From contig JAIPMN010002292.1 in the NCBI GenBank assembly GCA_020650975.1, positions 17,251-50,019 of the forward strand: a stretch of DNA of 32,769 bases, read 5' to 3'. Below, piece by piece: positions 13,001 through 23,900 of the stretch. The notes beneath the pieces are model-generated. The model saw only the letters and a program-made list of their open reading frames with translations. It was not told where the DNA came from and made no database searches. The stretch is from Apostichopus californicus (Eukaryota > Echinodermata > Holothuroidea > Aspidochirotida > Stichopodidae). Position 1 is the stretch's first letter. Every line of letters begins with the position of its first letter. The position numbers were made by a program, and so were the translations under genes.

Positions 13001-16000
13001 ATTCACATCCCTTCAAAAAATTAAATATAAACAATCGCTCCCAAGAATGGTTCAAGGGACCCTCAGAGTGAAGCAAAAATAATTTTTGAATACGAAAAAA
13101 ATGTCGTCACAAAGTTTATTTACACCTTGCAAACAGGTTGCAGATATCTGCTACATATTCATATCTCTCGGCATCAGTGCATCGATTGAGACTCAAGATC
13201 AGACATTGCTAGATGTTAGAGTCCCCATAAACTTGACATCATGCTATGATACTCCCACTATGAAACATGTACAATCACACCTCATCTGAACAAAGAAATA
13301 CATATAAAAAATGCATTTATTTATATGTAATAAATCATTTTAAAAGTATAGTTCTAGTCATGATTAATTTTCTTTATTCAGTCTGTTATTCATCTATTCC
13401 CCTGCTTCCCAAACAGTTTCCTTAGCTTTCCTACAGGTGTGTAGTGAGCTTCTTAGGCTAGCTGCAACCCATACCTTACTAAGGCCTATAAGACAGGGAA
13501 AATCTGTCAGGTATCTCATCACAAAATGCTACTGCAAAAAATTGGTCAAATTGCTATACGAGTACAAAGATGGGTAGCATCTTCTTTTTACACAGGAATC
13601 ATATTATTTTATAACAGACAAAATTCATAGCCTTCAAACCTGCTACTCAAAATTTAAAACTAAATTATCGCTTTTAGAGTCATCCAATATATCATCACCA
13701 CTTGTTGATATGTTGATTAAACTGCACATTGATTCATTTGATTGCAATTAATTGCACCTCGACTGAAAGTTAGTAAAAAAGGGGCACAAAGATTTAGCAA
13801 AACTTGGCAAACCAGTCACTTTGTGGAAGAGAGGGAATATTTATTTCCTTTTTATCGTCTTATTTATGAAGCGCTGTGATACTTTTTGTGACTTAGCATT
13901 TATTTATATAACAGTCACATTCCATTCAGAAAGATTGGTTTGGTTTATCTCGACCCGACTCTCAAGTCGTAACTTAGTGTAAAAACCTTTGTTGAGAAGC
14001 GTAAAGCATTAATCTAATCCATTCTCTTCATTAACAGGAGATGGTTCACTATTAAGAACAATCAACTAATATACCAAAAGAGATCAAAGGTAAGTTAAAA
14101 AACTGTTTTACCTCTTTTAAATTTGAGCCAAAAAGTATGAGGAAAGGTTTTCTTTGAAGTAAACCAAAATAGCGTGAAAGACAAACAAGATTTTACAAGA
14201 TTGAAATATTCCAAGTATGAGATATGGAGTATATCAGAGAAAATGTAATTTCTTTTGCATGCAAAAGAGTTCAAAAGATAGCTGATGTTCCCCCACTTAA
14301 AAATCGAGAAACACCATGAAAAGTTACAAATTATAAAAGAATGAATTGTTGTCTTTGAAATACTTGAAACAATCTAGATTAAAAAGGGTAATTACCGGTG
14401 AAATATTTGAAATGAGATGAATAAGTAAACTAAAAGGCAAAAGGACTGCCTTTGAAAGACATGTTATAAAGTTTGTCCACAGGATTAAGTGTAATGCCCA
14501 AGTTTATGGTTCTTTTAGAGTCTCAGTAAATATTTAATTAGTTTTAAATGTTTGTCTAAGTAAATGAATAATGGAAAAACTTTATAGGAAATATTAGACA
14601 ATTGAAAAGAGGAATTAAATTTATGAACTGGTTTTGAAGCAGTGACCTCTGGGTTACCAGCCCGGCGCTTTTACCAACTGAGCTGCCCAGCCCTTAATTG
14701 GTAGTGATCCCTATTTAGCCATTTCTTTGCTGTGGGGGGGGGGTGGTTGGTGGGGTGTGGTGCAGTCGGAAGCCACAGTACCTTNNNNNNNNNNTAATTG
14801 GTAGTGATCCCTATTTAGCCATTTCTTTGCTGTCGGGGGGGGGGGCGGGTGGTGGGGGAGGGGGTGCAGTCGGAAGCCACAGTACCTTGCAAAGCATGTA
14901 GCCAGGGGTCCCAGTTTCATTCGATACAATTCAGAAAGTGGCAGGGAAGGGAATTCATGAAAAGTTCAGCTTTTTATATATAATTATATTAGTAAGTGAA
15001 TATTGAGAAAAGTGACATTGAATTTCAGTCATTGGGAATAGAACAAAGAAGTTTACGGCTTCTGTTTATGGCTGTATATGGTTGATCATCTTTTTGTTTT
15101 TGTTTTGGCAGAGGAACTCGGTAAACTTTTCTCAACTTCAGGTACATCTCGGTTATTCACAATGTCTTTACTCAATTCTCTCCATTCTCCAGGGACTAAT
15201 AACCATAGCTGCCGAAGATCTGCGATTGTGCAATGTTAAACCGTTTGAAGAAATCGAAAGGAGGTTCTGTTTCGAAGTGGTCTCTCCAGGAAAGTAAGTA
15301 AAGGGCAACAAAAAAATTGAAATGTTCGAAATCAGCGTTTTTCCCAGATCGTATTTATACAGTGTACAAAACAGGTACGATTAAAGACAACATACGTTTG
15401 TATGGTTTGTTTGTGTTTTTGCTCATGTGAGCAGAATGTCAAGTTCTTTAAATGTGAAAGCAAACCACATCAAGACTGTGAAGCCTCTTCCAAATTTTGC
15501 TTTCCACTTCCTTGCAGATTTACTTGCCCAAAGTACAAATGACATTTGTGCAATACAGGGCTGGTATCTTACTTTGTTGAAACAATTAAGATTTGGGGGG
15601 GGTGGGAGGGGGGAGCTCAGATGTCAATAGAAGGATTGTTTGGATGGCCAGAAGCAGCCATCTTAGTAGTTGTGGCAATCACTGCTTTGATTTAATCTGA
15701 CAGAGGTTAAGTCGGCAGGCCGTGGTGGAACAGGAATATATATTGTCCATGCGACTAGATGCAAGCAAATCGCTGGATTTCTCCCAGGAGTTTATTATCT
15801 ATTATAAATACAGGTTCCAAACATGTGGTAGCCTGAGAGGTTCAATTACACATGACACAGCAGCAGTATTAAAAGATCTGGTTTCACATTGTAACGTAAT
15901 TATATATAAAGTGGAAGTGAGGGCGTTGTGGTCAAGTGGTTAAGGCAGTGGACTTGTGATCTAAGGATTACAGGTTCGAGCCCTGGCCAGATCATTGCGT

Positions 16001-17895
16001 TGTGTCCTTGGGCAAGGCGCTTTATCTCCCTTGCCTCTCTTCACCCAGGTGTATAAATGGGGACCTGCGAGGTAACTTGTAAATATAGTTGCGTGCGCCG
16101 GTTTGTGGCTGCACCCTATGGGAAGTCCCCCGGGGACACATGGTTGTGGTGCACTGTGGTGCCCCAGGAGAGATTGATTGAATTGTGCACACTTTGGTGT
16201 GTAGGTGTGTCAAGTTACCAATGACCAGGGTTGTTAAGTCTTGTGAGAGGGCCTTGGCCCTGAACAAGACTGTAAACCTAAATAAATAAAAAAAAAAAAT
16301 TTCCACAACAGTGCAATTATGTGTAGGAACGTTTTGCAGAGAATCTTGGTAGCTTTACGAAAAAACGTCATGAAGTTTGAAGGTGCCCCGTGAAAATGTC
16401 GAACTCTCAAATGACATCCATGCACAGTCATTAATGTGTATTTGTACGGTCGTTATTCATTGACAGAACGATAGTGTTGCAGGCAGACAGTGAACAAATC
16501 AGGCATTCGTGGATCCAGGCCATGCAAGCAGGAATCAACTCTGCCTTCAACCTCATGAGCCCACGTCCTTCAAGCGTGTCACAGGTATGCATGAGTACCC
16601 GTTTTTATAGTTTTTAGTCTAGTTTTCAGGGATTTTTTGGGAGGGGGAGGAAGAGGGGATTCAGATGAACTTACCAAGCTGCTTAAAAAATATTTTAAAA
16701 ATTGTACGGTTCTTTGTTTTCTTTGAAATTTCATCAGAGTTCTTTAGAGACGGTTGGATCATCCTTGCACGACAAACCAGGAGAGGATGAAGAATGCAAG
16801 AAGCAGAGGTTTGTTTTCCATTCATTATTCATGATTAATTAAGTGTTCTGTTACCTCATTAAGTCTCCCTCTGACATAGATTAAGGTGTATAGATGTATA
16901 GGGTGTTGAATTTGATGGTAGCTGTTGCATGCTAACATTCATGTATAAAAGTCAGAAGGCCTGATGTTTTGATCCTAGCAGGATCTTTGTCAGAGAGCAG
17001 CTGAACGGATATGATAAGAAATGGTATGACCCAGTCTGAAGTTTTCGGTCCTAGCAGGATCTTCTCTAATTGCTAACTAAAATCTTACCATAAGAAATGG
17101 TATGACCCAGTCTGATATTTTGGTCCTAGCAGGAACTTCTCCAATTGCCAACTAAAATCATACGATAAGAAATGGTATGACCCAGTCTGATATTTCGGTG
17201 CTAGCAGGAGCTTCTCCAATTGCCAACTAAAATCATACGATAAGAAATGGTATGACCCAGTCTGATATTTTGGTCCTAGCAGGATCTTCTCCAATTGCCA
17301 ACTGAAATCATATGTTAAGAAAGGTATGACCCAGTCTGACATTTGGGTCCTAGCAGGATCTTCTCCAATTGCTTATTGTAATCGTACGATAAGAAATGGT
17401 ATGACCCAGTTCAAACCTGAGAGGGGAGGGATGGTTGGGGGTTTAATGAAGACTAAAAGAAAAACAGAGGACAACATTTAAATGGACAGATGGGACAAAT
17501 GAGTATTGTTGAACCAGTTAGAATAGAGGGCAGTAAGAATAAAATAAGCAGGAAATGAAAGGATGACAGGGGCAAAACCAAGTGTGAATGTACAGGGTGG
17601 TACAGCAAAGGAATTGGTGGGGGAGGAGTAGAAATATGAATTTTGATTGAAGCTATTGATGATATGCAAACAGTACATTTAGATGTATCTATATATTTAT
17701 TATATCTATCCATCCATCTGTCCATCAAGTTATCCATATGTCTGTCTGTTTATCTATCTATCTATGTCTATCTATCTGCCTGCTTATCTGTCTGTCAGTC
17801 CGTCTTGTGCATAACATATAACATTAACCCATAGCCATTGATCCATCCATCTGTCAATCAAGTTATCCATTTGTCTGTTTATCAATCTATGTCTC

Positions 17896-17943
<48 letters not shown>

Positions 17944-20900
17944 GCTGTCTATCTATTTATCTATCTATCTAGCTGTTATCTATTTATCTATCTGTCCGTC
18001 CGTCCATCCATCTATCTGTCTATCTATCTGTCTATCTAATTATCGATTTATTTCTATCTATCCATCTATCTGTCTGTCTGTCTATCTGCCTGTCTGTCTA
18101 TCTATCTGTCTATCTATCCGTCTGTATGTCTGTCTATCTGTCTATCTATCTATCTATCTATCTATCTTACTGTCTATCTATCTGTCTATCTATCTATCCA
18201 TAGATCTATCTATCCATCCATCCATCCATCTATAGATCTATCTATCTATAGATCTATAGATCTATCTGTATATCTCACTGCCTGCTTATCTGTCTGTCAG
18301 TCAGTCTTGTTCATAACATATATCATTAATGTACCAGATATCATCATCACTTCACTTTGTCGTATCATCAATCTATATTTCGATGATTGTCTGCAGTCGC
18401 TTCATAAACATGTCTGTTATACGGGGAGATATCTTTCATTTAGCTCTGTTAGTACATTACCACACCATGTTCTATCTACCTTTCCTGCGGTCCTTTTAGC
18501 GTACAACCCTTAATATACAACATTCAATATGCCCGTGCACTCAATATAAGGACAATTAGTTTTGTAATACTTCTCTTAATGGACTTCATTAATAAATCAT
18601 TAATAGACCGATAAGCCAGATCCTTCAGAAACAAGTGTGTGTCTCATATATAAACTCCACACATTGAAGGTTTCAGTGGCTAGTGTGTGTCAGGCAGTAC
18701 ACTCTGATGACAATACCATGCTGTACAATTTCCAGTCATGGAATTGTTATCCTTTTGTGAGAATAGAAAGTACAATCAAAGCGCTTAACATAACAGCTAG
18801 CTATAGAAAACAAATGCTTCCATTGATTGCTTTGATAGTTTGGTCATAACGTTATATAAAAGCATTGAGAGCTCTCAAAAGACAACAGTGCTACAAATGA
18901 AAAGTATATTAGCTTGTTTCTTTTTCTTTTCATCGAACGGCTAAATTTAGTAGCGCAGAATTTACTATTGTTTCCTGAGTGCAGAAAAGTGCAGTAAAGT
19001 AAAACGTCTTTGTCGATATGCGTGAGAACAAAATAAGAGGAAGAATTAGTGGATTAAAGTTCTATAATTTCGCTTGTTTGGATAGTTTTGTCAGTCGGCG
19101 ACTAATTCGGACATTCCATTAGAGTTGCATGACATCTTGTGACCGGCGTGACAGCAGTTTTGTCAATGGGAGTGAACAGCACTAGTGTGGGTGTGGGGGT
19201 GGGGGGAAGGAATTGGTCACACAATGCAGACATATTTTGGCAAAAACTTAACATTACTGTGTATGAAAGGAAACGTGAGGGGGTGGGGGAGGTTTTTCAT
19301 GAGTCAAAATTTTAAAATCATGTGGCATGAGATAGGAGGGAGATAAATATAAAGCAAAATTTTAGGACACCAAACTTGACCAAGTGTAACATTGATACAA
19401 CAATATACCTAACTCATCCCCCCTCACGCCCCTCCTCCCCCCCCCCCATTGGCAATGCTTCTTGCATTTATGTGCCTAGCTGTCTTGCACAGTTCCCTTT
19501 GTCCACATCTTTCTGCATTCTGCAAGCTTAGACCTTTTATAACATTCTTCTGATTCCACAATCTCTGGGCATAATTCGGCTCTCACTCATTTAAAATTTT
19601 ACCCATTGATTGGCCGTCCTTGATTGGACGTCTGAGATTAAATTCAGAATTGGGAGAAAAAAAGTGATACCTGTCTATTGTCTATTATTTTCTGTATGTG
19701 GTTTCTCTCACTCGTAAATAAAATTTGTTTTTCCTAAACAATCCTTCCTAACTTTTCAAATTTGCCTCGGTGCCAGGATTTGAAAAGCTGAAAAATTGCT
19801 GTGCTGCTCTGCGATTGCGGCCAAAATTTTCCAACACAATTTCCAAATCACGCCTAAATAGTCGACTCCTCCCCATAGCGATCTTTATAAATTTGGACGT
19901 CCCTCCGCTGAGCGTGATGAGACTAGAAGTTGCTTAAATTCTAATTCAGACTGGATGTTTGTAGTCTGGAGAGACCAGGCTGTATGGTCTTTCGTTTCTT
20001 CGTTATGCTAACTACTAATTAAGGTAAACACGTCCATATACACTGTGTACGTATTCTGTATTTTCTTTTTTACAGTTTCAGAAGCAAGATCCAGCTGCTA
20101 CCAGGAAATGAAAAATGTGCCGACTGTAAACAGGACCGTAAGTAAAAAGTTAGAAGCTTCTGTATCTACTGATGCTCATCTTCAGTTAAGTAGAAGATCG
20201 TGTTGGTTATTTGATTTCAGGAAAGTTTATCCAAGCTTATTATAGTTCACCGAGGCACCTACATTAAGTTTGCAGTTTAGGAAACTTAACCGACTCCTTC
20301 AGCTCCTCACCAAATCAACTTCAGATATATAGTTGTCTAAACTGACAATTTCATTTGGTTTCGAAAACATTTCATTGTTCCGAAAATTTTCCACTCTAGA
20401 AATGGCTCTGACTTGAGAGTTCATTGCACTCACCAGTGAACTGCATTGCGATGAGATTTTTGTATGGAATAGTATGAAAAGTTTATTAAAGGCCAAAAGA
20501 AAAAAGTGGTGAAATGCTGTTTATTTTTTTTTGTCAAGTAAGGATTTAAATACCTGAATTAAGTACCTGAATCAAGTACCTGTTCATTGATTTATATATC
20601 CGCCAGTTATTTCCTGTTTAGCAATATATATACACATATATATACATATATATATATATATATCTATATGTATATTATTGAAATCGTAGTGAGTTGGAAA
20701 ATCCAGAACAGTGAAAAAACTTCCAGCCTCCACCGGGATTCGAACCCGGGCCTCCCGCTCTGTACTTGGACACCCTAACCACTAGGCTATGGACGCTGAT
20801 TGTATGTACAGAGGTTCGAAACCAATAAGGAAGGTCGTAAATTCCACTGTAGGCGTTTGTCACCTGTATAGAACAATACTAGTTCTGTTTTGGTGACATA

Positions 20901-23900
20901 TTTTGCCTTACTCTAGAGATCAAACATGATGCACATGATGCAAAACAAAACGTGTACAACTTTAAGACTTACTGTTCCACTTTAATACTTACTATTCCTT
21001 ACTTACTATTTGAGATACAAATCAGTAAAACATTCACCCACTATCTTGATTGCAAATTTTTCTAAGAATTCCACCAGCAACCCCCCCCCGCCCAACCCTT
21101 GCCCCATTTAATTCATCTTTGATATTCCTTCTCTTACAGAAGCGACTTGGGCCTGCATCAATTTTGGTACCACCGTTTGCATCGCGTGCTCTGGTGTACA
21201 CAGGTAAGGCGACTGTGTCTTTACTCACTACAGAATGTATGATCATTGTACACATGTTAGCTTAGGATTGAGTTACTAGAATCCATAAAGAAATGTATTA
21301 GCTATTCAAAAACATAAATTGGCTTCTACTGATGAGTTTATATCTTGAATTGTTATGACAGATAGTTAACTTTATGTTAGTGATGAGTATATCTTTACAA
21401 CCAAAATAGATTATGTAAAGAGGATAAGTTCCCATTATTTTTGAATATCGTTATGACTACCAAATATTAGTACCTGTAGATATTCTACCCTAGAACAGCT
21501 GTTCTCTTTTGGCAGCAGGGGAAAATTACAACCCAGCCTGTGAAAATTTGTTTTAAAAATTATCGGGTTTGCAGACACCCAAGGCCATTAAAGTTGTGCG
21601 CCCTATCAACGTACCCTGCAAAAAATGCTCAATCTAGGTGCAGTGAAAGTTTGATTCTGGCCATGTAAAAAACTAATGTTCCTTGCTGACCCCTTTGTAG
21701 AAAATTATTTTAGAACCCATTCATCCCATATTTAAAAATAAATTTTACATTTTTACTTTTTCGCAAGATTTTCTAAGATATATCGGGTCAGTGGTGTATA
21801 TTTTTATATGTCGTTTTTCTGATCACCAAATGCACTGCTTATCTCTCGCCATCCATAATCTTCTTGGTGATTGAAATGATTTCATGTGATGATGTCATAT
21901 CTTCTTTATGAATATTCAGGAGTATGGGGGTGCACCTATCCAAAGTGAGATCTCTTACACTGGACAAATGGGAACCAGAGACAGCTAAGGTAAGAGTAAC
22001 ATGCAAAACTGACAGTTTAAGGTAGCATACTCCACATGTATTGTATGTATTTGTATGTATTGTTTGTATTTTAGATCCTCCTGCAAGCAGGAACTCGTGA
22101 AGAAGCCTCATTGGCTTATCAAAGCCACAAGCTGACCGAAGTCAGTCTCTTACATTCATATTTAACGTCCATGATTATGAATTGTCAACAACTATGTAAC
22201 TGAACGACATACATTAATCTTGGAGTGACTCGAACCGGGGACCTTATGATTTGAAGGCACCAGCGTTAACAACTGAGCTAAAACTTCTTGAGCTAACACT
22301 CCACTGAGCTAACACTCCACATGATTGCCCCATTGACTTACACAATTGTAAAGTCATTGGTAATCACAAGGTGCTGAAATGCTTTTTGTACCGGGTTGAA
22401 TACATACAAATGTCTTTTTTTTTTCCATTCTTTTTCAGGTCATGTTAGAGTTGGGTAATGCCAAGATTAATCAGATCTATGAGGGCAAAGTAGACGAGAG
22501 TATAGCCGTGCCCGCCATCCCACATTGTTCAAAGTAAGTATAGCTTAAACTGATGCAGAGAGCATATCTAATCCTGTATTCCTGTATTTAAGATGTCTCA
22601 CAGTTTGACCAATTAGGCTCTAGAGAAAAGGGGGAGAGGTGCAGTTAGAGAAGTTGTAGGGTGCAGTTCGAGAAGGGGAGGGGGTGCAGATAGAGGAAGG
22701 AGAGGTGTGTTGTCGTTAGAAGCGACAGGACAGGGTGTTGATAAAGAAGGAAAAGTTTGTAGTCAGCACAGGATTCAAGTTTGTGCTTACCTAGTTGGAT
22801 CTGGAAGTTTGAAAACAGCTTTGTTGTCTTCGCTTCGACTGTCCCAGGGAATGTTACCCTAGTCAAGCCGGAACACTGAATCAGATGTTAAATCCATCAA
22901 TAAACGGTTAGCCCTGCCCCAACAATTTCCTAGTAAAGGACCTTTTTTGAATGAGTGAATCTCCAGGAATGATGTTTCATCACTATCATACCATAGTTGG
23001 TGGTTGGCGTTTTAAAATAAGCAGTCAAGCAAGGGTCTTGTCTATGACTGCTTTAAATTGGAATTTATATATATTTTTTTTACCATGAGCAGGAAAGATA
23101 TCGGTTATTTCTTCTTCACTATGAAATGCAGAATGAGACTCTAAAATTTGAAACTTTTAGACTGCTAAATAACTGCATCTTCTGCCTCTCGCATCTTGTG
23201 GAGAGAATAGTTTTAATGGTTAGTCATCCCAACTTCAATCTGGGTAACTCAGAGAATGTGACTTTCCCATCGGTCCCAGTTTTGAGGTTTCGTTTGTTTT
23301 CCATGATATTTCTGTCAGAGCCAGTCAATTGTCAATTTCTGGTTTTATCCAATGAACACTGATAAATTTTTTCTCCGCATTGTACCTACAGCGCAATGAG
23401 AGAGAAATGGATTCGTGCAAAGTACCAACACAAGCACTTTGTCTGTAAAGAATCTTCCATATTCACGGAGAAACGAAACAGATTCAGGAGATTCAAGGAG
23501 AACAAGAAACAGAGGAGTAGTCGAAGGAAGGCCAAGGAGAAGGAGAAGGAGAAGGAGAATGCTACGGTCAAAACAGGTGAGAGGACAGTCATTGTGCTGG
23601 GAGGATGGGGAAAGCCTGTCATAAGATGGGAAGTGAGAGAAGGGGAGGATGGAGAACACTGTGGATCAGGCATTGTGCTAGGAGGATGCGGAAAGTCTGT
23701 GATTAGGAGGGAAACGAGAGAAGGGAGGATGGAGAACACTGGATCAGGCATTGTGCTCGGAGGATGGGGGAAGTCTGTGATTAGGAAGGGAAGAGAGAGA
23801 AGGGAGGATGGATAACACTGGATCAGGCATTGTGGTGGGAGGATGGTGGAAAGTCTCTGATTAGGAAGGAAGAGAGAGAAGGGGGATGATGGAGATTACT

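Larger units (their letters stand above)
11158..14037 (+). other. ACAP intron E-F (2.9 kb)
   Basis: Contains one long tRNA-derived SINE (11721-12102), a purine-rich stretch (12283-12365) and a diverged direct repeat (about 12905-12990 and 13180-13270). The stretches 11170-11700 and 13290-14030 show only AT-rich sequence. Confidence 0.75.
14090..15192 (+). other. ACAP intron F-G (1.1 kb, holding a candidate 30-nt exon)
   Basis: Contains a reverse tRNA-like remnant (14640-14694), the assembly gap with its duplicated flanks (14695-14888) and the candidate cassette exon (15112-15141). The rest is AT-rich with no recognisable feature. Confidence 0.75.
16809..20075 (+). other. ACAP intron I-J (3.3 kb)
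   Basis: Contains the 75-bp satellite (16950-17412) and a TCTA/TCTG microsatellite (17690-18330). Positions 18340-20070 are unique AT-rich sequence with G-rich patches at 19190-19206 and 19276-19291, a poly-C tract at 19437-19447 and no gene. Confidence 0.75.
20138..21139 (+). other. ACAP intron J-K (1.0 kb), within the zinc-finger-coding region
   Basis: Holds a TA-rich microsatellite and a reverse tRNA-derived SINE (20620-20798), and a poly-C tract at 21081-21089 near the acceptor. The rest is unremarkable. Confidence 0.75.

Noticed and set aside
17085-17342. Minus-strand 85-residue open frame with repeated FLSYDFSWQLEK-like peptide
   Set aside because: It arises because the 75-bp satellite period is a multiple of three. 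There is no gene context and the units are non-coding repeats.
17942-18235. 97-residue SIYLSIYL-rich frame
   Set aside because: Translation of the TCTA/TCTG microsatellite.
20735-20796. Possible functional tRNA gene on the minus strand
   Set aside because: A and B boxes are good, but the sequence continues into a SINE body and TA-rich tail, and the acceptor stem does not close cleanly.
23386-23751. 121-residue minus-strand frame opposite exon N and the minisatellite
   Set aside because: Antisense shadow of a real exon and a purine-rich repeat; Ser/Pro/Leu-rich low complexity.
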